64,000 bases of DNA. Origin: Cypionkella sinensis (lineage in GTDB: Bacteria > Pseudomonadota > Alphaproteobacteria > Rhodobacterales > Rhodobacteraceae). The position numbers and the translations under genes were made by a program. The stretch lies in contig NZ_JBHRTO010000001.1 of the NCBI RefSeq assembly GCF_042646385.1, positions 1,798,001 through 1,862,000 on the forward strand, written 5' to 3'. The first letter of the stretch is position 1. Every line of letters starts with the position of its first letter. Under the pieces are notes generated by a model. That model was not told the origin of the DNA, did not search any database, and saw only the letters and a list, made by a program, of their open reading frames with translations. Positions 25,082 to 33,367 of this stretch are shown piece by piece.

Positions 25082-26323
25082 ATGAAAAAGCTACTTCTGG
25101 CCAGCGTCGCCGCCCTGCTGCCGATGGGCGCGCAGGCTTGCGACATCACCGTCGGTCTGGTGCTGGAACTTACCGGAGAGGCGGGCGCATATGGCCAAGC
25201 CGGGGCGAAATCGGTCGAGATGGCTTTCCGCGATCTGAACGATGCGGGCGGTGTGGCGGGCTGCACGCTGAAAACCGACACCCGTGACAGCCAGACTCAG
25301 GCGAATTTGGCGGTAGATGCGGCCACGCAACTGGTGCAGGTCGCCAAGGTGCCCGCAATCATCGGCGGCATTATCAGCCCGATGTCGATCCCGATCCTGA
25401 CGTCGGTGACTGGCCCGGCCAAGGTGCTGCAAGTCTCGCCCGCGTCATCCTCGCCGACGCTGACCGAGCTTGGCCGTGATGGCAAAACCAATGGCGTGTT
25501 CTTCCGCACCATCACCTCGGACGCGCTGCAAGGGGTGGCTGCGGCGCAGTTCGCGATCAATCAGGGCATGAAGAAGATCGTGATCATCCACCAGAACAAC
25601 GACTTCGGCGTCAATCTGGCCAAGGAATTCACCGCGCCCTACACCGCTTTGGGTGGCACGGTGGTGTCGGTCACGCCTTATAACGCCAAGCAATCCAGCT
25701 ATGCCGCCGAAGTCACCGCCGCGATGGCCGGGGAGCCGGATGCGTTGTATCTGATTTCCGACCCGGTGGATGGTGCGACCATTGCCCGGACGTGGATCAG
25801 CCAAGGCGGCGTGCAGAAGTTCCTGCTGAATGACGGCATGAACTCGGACGATTTCATCTCGGCAGTGGGCGCGGAATATCTGGGCGGGGCTTATGGCACC
25901 TCGTCAGGCAGCGTGGCCTCGGCCTCGACCGAGTATTTCAACGCCAATTACAATGCCTTCTCGGGGCTGGACCCGGCGGCCCCTGCCGCTGACCGTTCTT
26001 ATGATGCGGGCGCGCTGGTGGGCCTGGCGATTGCGATTGCAGGCGGGCCGGATGCGGCGAAACTGCCCGAGGCTTTGCGCAAGGCGGTCGATCCGGCGGG
26101 TGAGGTCATTCATGCTGGCAAGGAGGAATTCACCAAGGCGCTGGCGCTGATCAAGGAAGGCAAACCGATCCGCTATGAAGGCGTGATCGGCCCGGTGAAT
26201 TTCGACCAGTATGGAGATATTTCCGGCCCGTTCCGGCTGTGGCAGATCGTCGATGGCAAAGTCACCACCGTGGGCGAGATGACCACGGCGGATGTCGATG
26301 CGATCAAGGCCAAGGTGAAGTAA
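25082..26323 (+). CDS. Periplasmic substrate-binding protein, LivJ type (HAAT family)
   Basis: Secreted binding protein of 413 residues with a signal peptide (MKKLLLASVAALLPMGAQA, cleaved before CDITVG). The mature part has the leucine-binding-protein fold: VGLVLELTGEAGAYGQAGAKS at the N-terminus, GGIISPMSIPI, and a VIIHQNNDFGVNLAKEF hinge-side segment. It supplies the LivFGHM importer encoded by the divergent operon. It follows the reductase gene by 69 bases and ends with a clear terminator. Confidence 0.9.
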   Translation: MKKLLLASVAALLPMGAQACDITVGLVLELTGEAGAYGQAGAKSVEMAFRDLNDAGGVAGCTLKTDTRDSQTQANLAVDAATQLVQVAKVPAIIGGIISPMSIPILTSVTGPAKVLQVSPASSSPTLTELGRDGKTNGVFFRTITSDALQGVAAAQFAINQGMKKIVIIHQNNDFGVNLAKEFTAPYTALGGTVVSVTPYNAKQSSYAAEVTAAMAGEPDALYLISDPVDGATIARTWISQGGVQKFLLNDGMNSDDFISAVGAEYLGGAYGTSSGSVASASTEYFNANYNAFSGLDPAAPAADRSYDAGALVGLAIAIAGGPDAAKLPEALRKAVDPAGEVIHAGKEEFTKALALIKEGKPIRYEGVIGPVNFDQYGDISGPFRLWQIVDGKVTTVGEMTTADVDAIKAKVK

Positions 26324-26345
26324 TCAGGCCGGATTTGCGCGTGAG

Positions 26346-26369
26346 CGGCCCGCTTTGGCGGGCCGTTTT
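26346..26369 (+). terminator. Rho-independent terminator after the binding-protein gene
   Basis: CGGCCCGC-TTTG-GCGGGCCG at 26346-26365 followed by TTTTCATTTT. It closes the gntR-DUF3830-TIGR04076-reductase-binding protein operon. Confidence 0.9.
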
Positions 26370-26455
26370 CATTTTGCCGCCCGCCCTTGGTTGCATCGCA
26401 ATGCAATATTCTGGATACATCTTCTATCGTGTCAATTTTTTCAAAGGTTATCCCC

Positions 26456-27637
26456 GTGCTCTCGACCCTTGACCGTCTGATCCCCACCACCGCCCTGCGC
26501 CAGCTTGGCCCCGCCGACAGCCCGCGCGTGACCAATATGGAGCTGTTTTTCGATCTGGTTTATGTGTTCTCGATCATCCAGCTTTCGCATTTCCTGCTGG
26601 CGCATGAAAGCTGGCTGGGCGCGCTGGAGGCGGTGACTTTGTTCGCCGCCGTCTGGTGGGCGTGGAATTACACGGCTTGGGCGACGAACTGGCTGAACCC
26701 TGATCATGCCAGCGGGCGGATGCTGATGGCGGTGCTGATGGGCTGTGCGCTGCTGATGGCGGTGGCGATGCCCGAGGCTTATGGCAGTCGGGCGGGGCTG
26801 TTCGTGGGGGCTTATGTGGCGATGGCGCTGATCCGCGCGGGCTATATGGCGCTGGTGTTCCGCGGGCAAAGGATGGGGCAGAACTATGCCCAGCTTTGCG
26901 CATGGAGCGCGATTTCCGGGGCGTTCTGGATTGCGGGGGCTTTGCTGCCCGAACAGCGGGTCTGGCTGTGGATCGTGGCGGTGCTGCTGGATTACGCGGC
27001 ACCCTATCTGGGCTTTTGGCTGCCGAACCTGGGTGCGACGCCGATGCAAAGCTGGCCGCTGCGGGGCTTGCATTTGCTGGAGCGCAATCAGCAGGTGTTC
27101 ATCATCGCGCTGGGGGAATCGGTGCTGTTGCTGGGCGGTTTGCTGGTGGAACATCCGCTGCATGCCGATGTGATGGCGGCGGCGGGCTTGGGGTTTTTGC
27201 TGATCCTCAGCCTGTGGTGGATTTACTTCGTGCATCTGTCCGAGGCCGGTGAGCATGGCTTTGCCCATTCTGCCGATCATACCCGGATGGCGCGAGCGGG
27301 GTTGGCTTATGCGCATGGCGTGATGGTGTGTGGGGCGATTGTGGTGGCGGTGGCGATCGAGATGATCGTGGCGCATCCGCTTGAAGCGGTTCATACCCCG
27401 GTGGCGCTGATCGCGGCGGCGGGGCCTGCGATCTTTCTGGCAGGCTCGGCGCTGTTTCACCGGGTGATGGCGCAGAAACTGCCGCTGGCCTATCTGGGGG
27501 CTGTGCTGGCGCTGGTGGTCTGGGCTGGCCTGTGCCTGACGCTGCATCTGAACGGCTTGTGGCTGGCTGCGGGCGTGCTGGCGGTGATGCTGGCGCTGGC
27601 AGGACTGGGGCACAAGGGCGCGCATCACGCGGGCTAG
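26456..27637 (+). CDS. Low-temperature requirement protein A (LtrA) family membrane protein
   Basis: Integral membrane protein of about 393 residues with roughly ten hydrophobic segments. The signature is NMELFFDLVYVFSIIQLSH at the N-terminus, plus WWAWNYTAWATNWLNPD and the LLERNQQVFIIALGESVL segment. LtrA was named for cold growth in Listeria; its biochemical role is unclear. A GTG start with an AAAGG box 8 bases upstream is preferred; an in-frame ATG 23 codons earlier adds a non-family N-terminus. The gene seems to stand alone. Confidence 0.85.
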   Translation: MLSTLDRLIPTTALRQLGPADSPRVTNMELFFDLVYVFSIIQLSHFLLAHESWLGALEAVTLFAAVWWAWNYTAWATNWLNPDHASGRMLMAVLMGCALLMAVAMPEAYGSRAGLFVGAYVAMALIRAGYMALVFRGQRMGQNYAQLCAWSAISGAFWIAGALLPEQRVWLWIVAVLLDYAAPYLGFWLPNLGATPMQSWPLRGLHLLERNQQVFIIALGESVLLLGGLLVEHPLHADVMAAAGLGFLLILSLWWIYFVHLSEAGEHGFAHSADHTRMARAGLAYAHGVMVCGAIVVAVAIEMIVAHPLEAVHTPVALIAAAGPAIFLAGSALFHRVMAQKLPLAYLGAVLALVVWAGLCLTLHLNGLWLAAGVLAVMLALAGLGHKGAHHAG

Positions 27638-27674
27638 GCTGTGCGACTTGCACGCGTTTGGGAGCATCCAAGTT

Positions 27675-27882
27675 CGGGCGGAAACAGGAAACGCATCGCG
27701 TTTCCCCGCCCGCGTGCGCGGCCTCACCCTGTAGTCGGCTCAGCAAGAAACCCCTGAAGCCAGTGCCCGACCCGGCGGGCGAGAAGCGCCCGCCAGCGGC
27801 GGGTCGGGCGCTGGCCGGGCCTTTGGGGCCCGGCGGTCTCAGCGGTATCTGCGCCGCATGGCGAAGGCGATGGCCTTCGCCA
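27675..27882. repeat. Structured 210-bp dispersed element, copy 2
   Basis: Matches 1691-1900. Hairpins: CGGGCGG/CCGCCCG enclosing GGAAACGC/GCGTTTCC (27675-27712), a nested CCAGTGCCCGACC hairpin, GCCGGGCC/GGCCCGGC, and TGGCGAAGGC/GCCTTCGCCA at 27859-27882. Compared with copy 1, the outer stem of the first hairpin swaps a T-A pair for C-G. It fills most of the 350-bp gap between the LtrA gene and the ABC transporter gene; no other signal is seen there. Confidence 0.8.
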
Positions 27883-27987
27883 GATTGTTCAGGGTGAATG
27901 CAGAGCCAACACTCGCCGCGCTTCGCGCTTTTCCCCGCCCTGCGGTTCTGCCAAAATGCCCACGGGGCGCGAAGGAGACCCATATCG

Positions 27988-29847
27988 GTGAGTTCCGCAA
28001 GATTGCCCCCTGCCCCGGCCTCTATCCGCGCGCGGTTCGCCGCGCTGCGCAACATCGGCCCGTTTCTGGCGTTGGTCTGGCAGGCCAGCCCTGCGCTGAT
28101 GCTGATTTCGATGCTGCTGCGGCTGGTGCGCGCGGTGCTGCCGGTGGCGGCCTTGTGGATCGGCAAGCTGATCATCGACGAGGTGGTGCGGCTGTCTGCC
28201 CTGCCCGGCCACCCCACCGACCTTTCGGGCTGGTGGAACAGCCATGCCTTGGGCGCGCTGACGGCTTATGTTCTGGCCGAATTTGCGCTGGCGATCCTGT
28301 CGGATGTGCTGGGCCGGGTGGTGGGGCTGGTCGATAGCCTGCTGTCGGACCGCCTGACAATGTCGTCCTCGATCCGGCTGATGGAACATGCGGCGACGCT
28401 GGATCTGGAAGATTTCGAGGACGCCGGTTTTCAGGACAAGCTGGAGCGTGCGCGCCGTCAGGCCAGTGGCCGGATGACGCTGATGGGCCTGTTGTTCACC
28501 CAGATGCAGAACCTTGTCACCGTCGCCACCTTTGCTGCGGGGTTGGTGATCTTCAATCCCTGGCTGATCCTGCTGCTGGCGCTTGCGCTGATCCCGGCTT
28601 TCATCGGTGAGGCGCATTTCAACGCCCAGACCTATGCGCTGGACTTTGGCCGCACGCCCGAGCGGCGCGAGTTGGATTATGTCCGCCAGACCGCCGCCAG
28701 CGTGGAATCTGCGAAAGAGGTCAAGATCTTTGGACTGAACGGTTTTCTGACCGAGCGCTACCGCGACCTGTCGGAAAGCTTTTACACCGCCAGCCGCAAG
28801 ATCGCACAGGCGCGGGCGATCTGGGGCGGCGTGCTGACGGCGCTGGGCACGCTGGGCTATTACGCGGCCTATGCTTGGATCATCGCGGGCACGCTGGCGG
28901 GGCAGTTAAGTCTGGGCGACCTGACGTTTCTGTCAGGGTCTTTCCTGCGGCTGCGCGGGCTGCTGGAGGGCTTGCTGACCTCGTTCTCCTCCACCGCGGC
29001 GCAGGCGTTGTATCTGGACGATCTGTTCAGCTTTTTTGAGGTGCAGCCGGAAATCCTGTCGCCGCCCGATGCGCTGCCGATGCCTGCGCCGATCCGTCAG
29101 GGGTTTGTGTTTGAAAACGTCGGCTTTCGCTATCCGGGGGCCGAGCGTTGGGCGGTGCGCGGGCTGAATTTCACGCTGTACGCGGGCGAGACCTTGGCGC
29201 TGGTGGGCGAAAACGGTGCGGGAAAAACCACCCTGGTCAAGCTGCTGGCGCGGCTTTACGACCCGGATGAGGGGCGCATCCTGCTGGATGGGCAAGACCT
29301 GCGAAACTATGATCTGGACGGTTTGCGCGGCGCAATGGGCGTGATCTTTCAGGATTTCATGCGCTATAACCTGTCTGCCGCCGACAATATCGCGGTGGGC
29401 CGTATCGCCGAACGCGACAACCGCCCGCGCATCATCGACGCCGCCCGCCGCAGTCTGGCCGATCAGGTGATCGAACGGCTGCCGGAAGGCTATGATCAGA
29501 TGATCGGCAAGCGTTTTCGCAATGGGGTCGAATTGTCGGGGGGCGAGTGGCAAAAGCTGGCCATCGCGCGCGCCTATATGCGCGGGGCCGAGGTGCTTAT
29601 TCTGGATGAACCCACGGCGGCCTTGGATGCACGCTCGGAATTCGAGGTGTTTCAGCGGTTCAAGGAACTCAGTGCGGGCAAAACCGCCGTGCTGATCTCG
29701 CACAGGTTCAGTTCGGTGCGGATGGCGGACCGGATTCTGGTGCTGGCCGATGGCCGGGTTGAGGCCGCGGGCACGCATGAGGAATTGCTGGCGCAATCGG
29801 GGCGTTATGCCGAATTGTTCGAGTTGCAGGCGGCGGGCTATCGCTAA
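27988..29847 (+). CDS. ABC exporter-type protein, fused membrane and ATPase domains
   Basis: Half-transporter of about 619 residues: six membrane segments in the first 340 residues (ABC type-1 fold), then an ATPase with Walker A GENGAGKTT, signature LSGGEWQKLAIARA and Walker B VLILDEPTAALD, and a switch histidine in VLISHRFSSV. It probably works as a homodimer. The start is taken as GTG with GAAGGAG ten bases upstream; the longer in-frame ATG runs into the dispersed repeat. Substrate unknown. Confidence 0.85.
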   Translation: MSSARLPPAPASIRARFAALRNIGPFLALVWQASPALMLISMLLRLVRAVLPVAALWIGKLIIDEVVRLSALPGHPTDLSGWWNSHALGALTAYVLAEFALAILSDVLGRVVGLVDSLLSDRLTMSSSIRLMEHAATLDLEDFEDAGFQDKLERARRQASGRMTLMGLLFTQMQNLVTVATFAAGLVIFNPWLILLLALALIPAFIGEAHFNAQTYALDFGRTPERRELDYVRQTAASVESAKEVKIFGLNGFLTERYRDLSESFYTASRKIAQARAIWGGVLTALGTLGYYAAYAWIIAGTLAGQLSLGDLTFLSGSFLRLRGLLEGLLTSFSSTAAQALYLDDLFSFFEVQPEILSPPDALPMPAPIRQGFVFENVGFRYPGAERWAVRGLNFTLYAGETLALVGENGAGKTTLVKLLARLYDPDEGRILLDGQDLRNYDLDGLRGAMGVIFQDFMRYNLSAADNIAVGRIAERDNRPRIIDAARRSLADQVIERLPEGYDQMIGKRFRNGVELSGGEWQKLAIARAYMRGAEVLILDEPTAALDARSEFEVFQRFKELSAGKTAVLISHRFSSVRMADRILVLADGRVEAAGTHEELLAQSGRYAELFELQAAGYR

Positions 29848-29913
29848 GGCTTTGGCTGGATTGGCGGCGCGAGATCGGTGATAACAGGGCAAATGCCCCA
29901 GCCGGAGTCTGCG

Positions 29914-31428
29914 ATGTCTGCCAATCTGTTCGATATTCTGGAACACGCGATCACCGACCCCGATGCGACAGCGATTGAAACCCCAGACGGCGCGCGCCTT
30001 GGCTATGGCGATCTGGTGGCGCGGACGGGGCAGATGGCCAATGCCTTGCAGGGCTTTGGCGTGAAACCCGGCGACCGGGTGGCGGTGCAGGTGGAGAAAT
30101 CGCTGGCGGCGGTGATCCTGTATCTGGCGACGGTGCGTGCGGGGGCGGTGTTCTTGCCGCTGAATACGGGCTATACGGCGGCAGAAATGGCCTATTTCAT
30201 CGGCGATGCAGAACCCGCGCTGTGCGTCTGCGATCCGGGTGCGCTGGCGGCGATCTCGCCACTGGCCGAAGCCGCAGGCGCGCGGGTGGCCACGCTGGAT
30301 GCAAACGGCAATGGCAGCCTGAGCGATGCCGCAACCGCTGCACCCACCAGCTTCGCCACCTGCCCGCGAAAGCCCGATGATCTGGCGGCGCTGCTGTATA
30401 CCTCGGGCACCACCGGGCGATCCAAGGGGGCGATGCTGAGCCATGACAATCTGGTGTCCAACGCTTTGGCGCTGCGCGAGGCATGGCACTACACACCCCG
30501 CGATGTCCTGATCCATGCGCTGCCGATCTTTCACACCCACGGGCTGTTCGTTGCCACCAACATCACGCTGTTTTCGGGGGCGGCGATGATCCTGCTGCCG
30601 AAGTTCGATGTGGGCCAGATTCTCCGGGTGATGCCGCGCGCCACGGTGTTGATGGGGGTGCCGACATTCTACACGCGGCTTTTGCAGGATGATCGGCTGA
30701 CGGCGCAGGCGACGGCGCATATGCGGCTGTTCGTGTCAGGCTCTGCCCCGCTTTTGGCCGAGACGCACCGCGACTGGCAGGCGCGCACCGGCCATGCGAT
30801 CTTGGAACGCTACGGCATGACGGAAACCAACATGAACACCTCAAACCCCTATGACGGCGCGCGGGTGGCGGGCACGGTGGGGTTGCCGCTGCCGGGGACG
30901 GAGGTGATCGTGACTGATCCTGAGACGGGTGCGGCCCTGCCGCAGGGTGAGATCGGCATGATCGAAGTGCGCGGGGCGAATGTGTTCAAAGGCTATTGGC
31001 GGATGCCCGAGAAAACCGCAGCCGAGTTGCGCTCCACTGGGTTTTTCATCACGGGTGACTTGGGGCGGATCGACGAGAACGGCTATGTCCACATCGTCGG
31101 GCGCGGCAAGGATCTGATCATCACCGGCGGCTATAACGTCTATCCCAAAGAGGTCGAGGCCGAGATTGACGAGATCCCCGGCGTGCTGGAGTCTGCTGTG
31201 ATCGGCATTGCGCACAAGGATTTTGGCGAGGCGGTGACGGCGATTGTCGTCCTCACGGCTGCGCCCGCGCTGACCGAGGCCGCGATCATCAGTGCGATTG
31301 AAGGCCGCTTGGCGCGGTTCAAGCTGCCCAAACGGGTGATCTTTGTGGCCGAGTTGCCGCGCAACACGATGGGCAAGGTGCAAAAGAACCTGCTGCGCGA
31401 TCAGTTTGCCGGGCTTTATCAGGGCTAA
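29914..31428 (+). CDS. matB: Malonyl-CoA synthetase (MatB-like)
   Basis: Acyl-adenylate-forming enzyme of 504 residues, the usual MatB length, that ligates malonate (or methylmalonate) to CoA using ATP. The AMP-binding P-loop is LLYTSGTTGRSKGAMLSH, the A5-type motif is LERYGMTETNMN, the hinge is GRGKDLIITGGYNVYPKE, and the catalytic lysine is in PRNTMGKVQKN. The ATG has a CGGAG box. No malonate decarboxylase or transporter gene lies next to it, so it may serve malonate assimilation or fatty-acid precursor supply. Other short-chain acyl-CoA ligases are close relatives. Confidence 0.85.
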   Translation: MSANLFDILEHAITDPDATAIETPDGARLGYGDLVARTGQMANALQGFGVKPGDRVAVQVEKSLAAVILYLATVRAGAVFLPLNTGYTAAEMAYFIGDAEPALCVCDPGALAAISPLAEAAGARVATLDANGNGSLSDAATAAPTSFATCPRKPDDLAALLYTSGTTGRSKGAMLSHDNLVSNALALREAWHYTPRDVLIHALPIFHTHGLFVATNITLFSGAAMILLPKFDVGQILRVMPRATVLMGVPTFYTRLLQDDRLTAQATAHMRLFVSGSAPLLAETHRDWQARTGHAILERYGMTETNMNTSNPYDGARVAGTVGLPLPGTEVIVTDPETGAALPQGEIGMIEVRGANVFKGYWRMPEKTAAELRSTGFFITGDLGRIDENGYVHIVGRGKDLIITGGYNVYPKEVEAEIDEIPGVLESAVIGIAHKDFGEAVTAIVVLTAAPALTEAAIISAIEGRLARFKLPKRVIFVAELPRNTMGKVQKNLLRDQFAGLYQG

Positions 31429-31436
31429 GCCGCGGT

Positions 31437-31790
31437 CTAGATCGGCTCTGCCACCACAGGCGGGGCGCTGGCAAGGATTGCATCCAGCAGACCCGGAAAG
31501 CGGTGATCCAGATCATCGCGCCGCAGGCTTAACCTGCGGCCACGGCCCTTTGGCTCATTCCGGATCACGCCTGCCTCGCGCAGCACGCGCATCAGATGCG
31601 ATTTGGTCGATTTGGCGATGGAGGGGTCTTGCAACTGGCAGCGCGCCATATCGACCGGGCCTGCCACCAGTTGCGCGACAATCGCCAGCCGTGCCGGGTC
31701 ACTCAGTGCAAACAGCACCTGCGCCAGCACGAGCTCTTCGCGGGCGGGATGCGGCAGATCGCCGATGGGAAAGGGAATATCCTGGCTCAT
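31437..31790 (-). CDS. ArsR-type winged-helix transcription regulator
   Basis: A 117-residue regulator: LVLAQVLFALSDPARLAIVAQLVAG, then a recognition helix region STKSHLMRVLREAGVIRNEPKGRGR and a wing. Only one cysteine is present (C in DMARCQLQD), so the classical metal site is lacking and the ligand may be organic. It diverges from an MFS transporter gene; two matching inverted repeats lie between them, one touching its own start codon, so autorepression and control of the transporter are likely. Confidence 0.88.
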   Translation of the reverse strand: MSQDIPFPIGDLPHPAREELVLAQVLFALSDPARLAIVAQLVAGPVDMARCQLQDPSIAKSTKSHLMRVLREAGVIRNEPKGRGRRLSLRRDDLDHRFPGLLDAILASAPPVVAEPI

Positions 31791-31854
31791 GGTTCGAATA
31801 TAGTTGAACCATCCAGGCGGGGATAGTAGGAAACGGTTCGAAAATAGTCGAACC
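31791..31854. promoter_or_regulatory. Paired operators in the arsR/MFS divergent region
   Basis: Two near-identical dyads: GGTTCGAATATAGTTGAACC (31791-31810) and GGTTCGAAAATAGTCGAACC (31835-31854), centres 44 bp apart, that is about four helical turns. The first begins directly next to the regulator's start codon; the second ends 19 bases before the MFS start. Confidence 0.85.
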
Positions 31855-31873
31855 TTAACCACGCGAGTCCCAG

Positions 31874-33067
31874 ATGCCGCTTGAAATCCCCTATACCGCA
31901 CGGCACCGCGCGGGCTTTGGCATCGTGCTGGCGGGGCTTTTGCTGATGATGGCCAGTGCCTCGGCCCCTTCGCCGTTTTATCCGGTGCTGCAACATGACA
32001 TCGGCTTTTCCGACCCCGCGCTGACCGGGATTTTCGCGGTTTACACGGTGTTTCTGCTGGCGACGCTGCTGACGGCGGGGTCGTGTTCCGATCATCTGGG
32101 GCGGCGTCCGGTGCTATCGGTGGGGTTTGCGGGGTTGGCGCTGTCGCTGCTGATCTTTGCTCAGGCGACCACGGTCGAGGGCCTGCTGATCGCGCGTGCT
32201 CTGCAGGGCATCGCCTGCGCGCTGCTGCTGTCCACCCTGTCGGCCACGATTGTCGATCTTGAGCCGCCCAGCCGGCCCGGTGGTGCCGCCATCGCAAATT
32301 CGGTGATCCCGCTGATCGGGCTGGCCTTGGGCGCGCTTGCGGCGGGTTATGTCATGGGCGTGACCAGTGCTGCGAAGCTGGATGTGTTCGGCAGCCTGAT
32401 CGGGTTGTGTCTGGTGCTGGCGATTGCGGTCTGGGGCCTGCCCGAAACCTCGCCCCGGCATGAGGGGCTGTTGCAGGCATTGCGCCCCCGCTTGGGCCTG
32501 CCGCCACGCGCCCGTGCGGCGTTCTGGCGGGCGGCCCCGGCGATCATCGCGGGTTGGGCCACGGGCGGGCTTTATCTGTCGCTGGGCGCGCCGATTGTGG
32601 CGCGGATTTTCGGGCTGCACAGCACCTTGATGCAGGCGTTTGTGGTGACGTTGCTGTCGGGCATGGGGGCGCTGGCCTGCTATCTGGCCCGCCACCGCAG
32701 CCCGCGCCAGATCACTTTGGGCGGCACGGCGGCCTTGGCGATGGGCACGGCGCTGACGCTGATCGGCATGGCCTTGCCGTCGCTGCCCTTGTATCTGGTG
32801 GCGCTGGGTATCGCGGGCATGGGCTTTGGCACCTGCTTTTATGGCGCGTTGCGCACGCTGATCCCACTGAGTTCGCCCGATGAACGCGGCGAGTTCTTTG
32901 CGGCGATCCTGACGCTCAGCTACACCGCCTTCGGCGCGCCCACCCTGATTGCGGGGATGCTTTTGCCGCATCTGGGGCTGACCAGCACGGCGGTGGGTTA
33001 TGGGGTGATGATCGTGATTCTAGCTTCGGTCGCGGGGCTTTTGCGCAAGTTCACCAGAACCGACTAA
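31874..33067 (+). CDS. Major facilitator superfamily transporter
   Basis: Inner-membrane transporter of 397 residues with twelve predicted membrane segments. The loop between helices 2 and 3 reads GSCSDHLGRRPVLSVG, the MFS signature. Drug or solute export is likely, as it is controlled by the divergent ArsR-type regulator through the paired dyads just upstream. Substrate unknown. Confidence 0.87.
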   Translation: MPLEIPYTARHRAGFGIVLAGLLLMMASASAPSPFYPVLQHDIGFSDPALTGIFAVYTVFLLATLLTAGSCSDHLGRRPVLSVGFAGLALSLLIFAQATTVEGLLIARALQGIACALLLSTLSATIVDLEPPSRPGGAAIANSVIPLIGLALGALAAGYVMGVTSAAKLDVFGSLIGLCLVLAIAVWGLPETSPRHEGLLQALRPRLGLPPRARAAFWRAAPAIIAGWATGGLYLSLGAPIVARIFGLHSTLMQAFVVTLLSGMGALACYLARHRSPRQITLGGTAALAMGTALTLIGMALPSLPLYLVALGIAGMGFGTCFYGALRTLIPLSSPDERGEFFAAILTLSYTAFGAPTLIAGMLLPHLGLTSTAVGYGVMIVILASVAGLLRKFTRTD

Positions 33068-33086
33068 GCCCGCCCCTGCCCGCGAT

Positions 33087-33106
33087 CTTTACGCGGCCTT
33101 TACGCG
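33087..33106 (+). promoter_or_regulatory. Direct repeat CTTTACGCG, candidate KdpE site
   Basis: CTTTACGCG occurs at 33087-33095 and 33098-33106, an 11-bp period as used by tandem OmpR-family dimers. It lies 75 bases before the first ORF of the kdp operon and after the MFS stop. KdpE, encoded downstream, belongs to this family. Confidence 0.5.
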
Positions 33107-33180
33107 AAGCACCTGCCTTCGCCATATCCCCCTCACGCAGGGACAGGGCAATTTGACCCGGTAAATACCGGAGCAAAACC

Positions 33181-33264
33181 ATGTCCGACCTTGTCTATCT
33201 TGCGCTGACCTTCGCGGCCTTTGGCGGCGTCGCGGCCTTGATCCGCATTCTCGACCGTCTGTGA
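33181..33264 (+). CDS. Unnamed 27-residue membrane peptide upstream of kdpF
   Basis: A short ORF (ATG to TGA, 27 codons) encodes MSDLVYLALTFAAFGGVAAL followed by IRILDRL: one hydrophobic helix with a basic/acidic C-terminal tail. A GGAG box lies 7 bases before the ATG, and kdpF begins 8 bases after its stop. Comparable small ORFs ending in a CDRL- or LDRL-like tail precede kdpF in other bacteria as far as I recall, without an agreed name. It may be an extra Kdp accessory peptide. It is easily missed because of its size. Confidence 0.65.
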   Translation: MSDLVYLALTFAAFGGVAALIRILDRL

Positions 33265-33271
33265 GGAAATC

Positions 33272-33358
33272 ATGTTCGATCTGATCCTTGGCCTTGCCGT
33301 TGCGGTGGGGCTGTTCGTCTATCTTGCGGTGGCGCTGATCGCCCCGCAGCGTTTCTAG
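33272..33358 (+). CDS. kdpF: Potassium-transporting ATPase small subunit KdpF
   Basis: A 28-residue single-helix peptide, MFDLILGLAVAVGLFVYLAV with the family tail ALIAPQRF. KdpF stabilises the KdpABC complex in the inner membrane. It starts 8 bases after the preceding mini-ORF and ends 10 bases before kdpA, in the standard order. Confidence 0.9.
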   Translation: MFDLILGLAVAVGLFVYLAVALIAPQRF

Positions 33359-33367
33359 GGGGCGGCG

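Noticed and set aside
28933..30720. A 595-codon minus-strand open frame
   Set aside because: Antisense to the ABC transporter and malonyl-CoA synthetase genes, with no domain or ribosome binding site.
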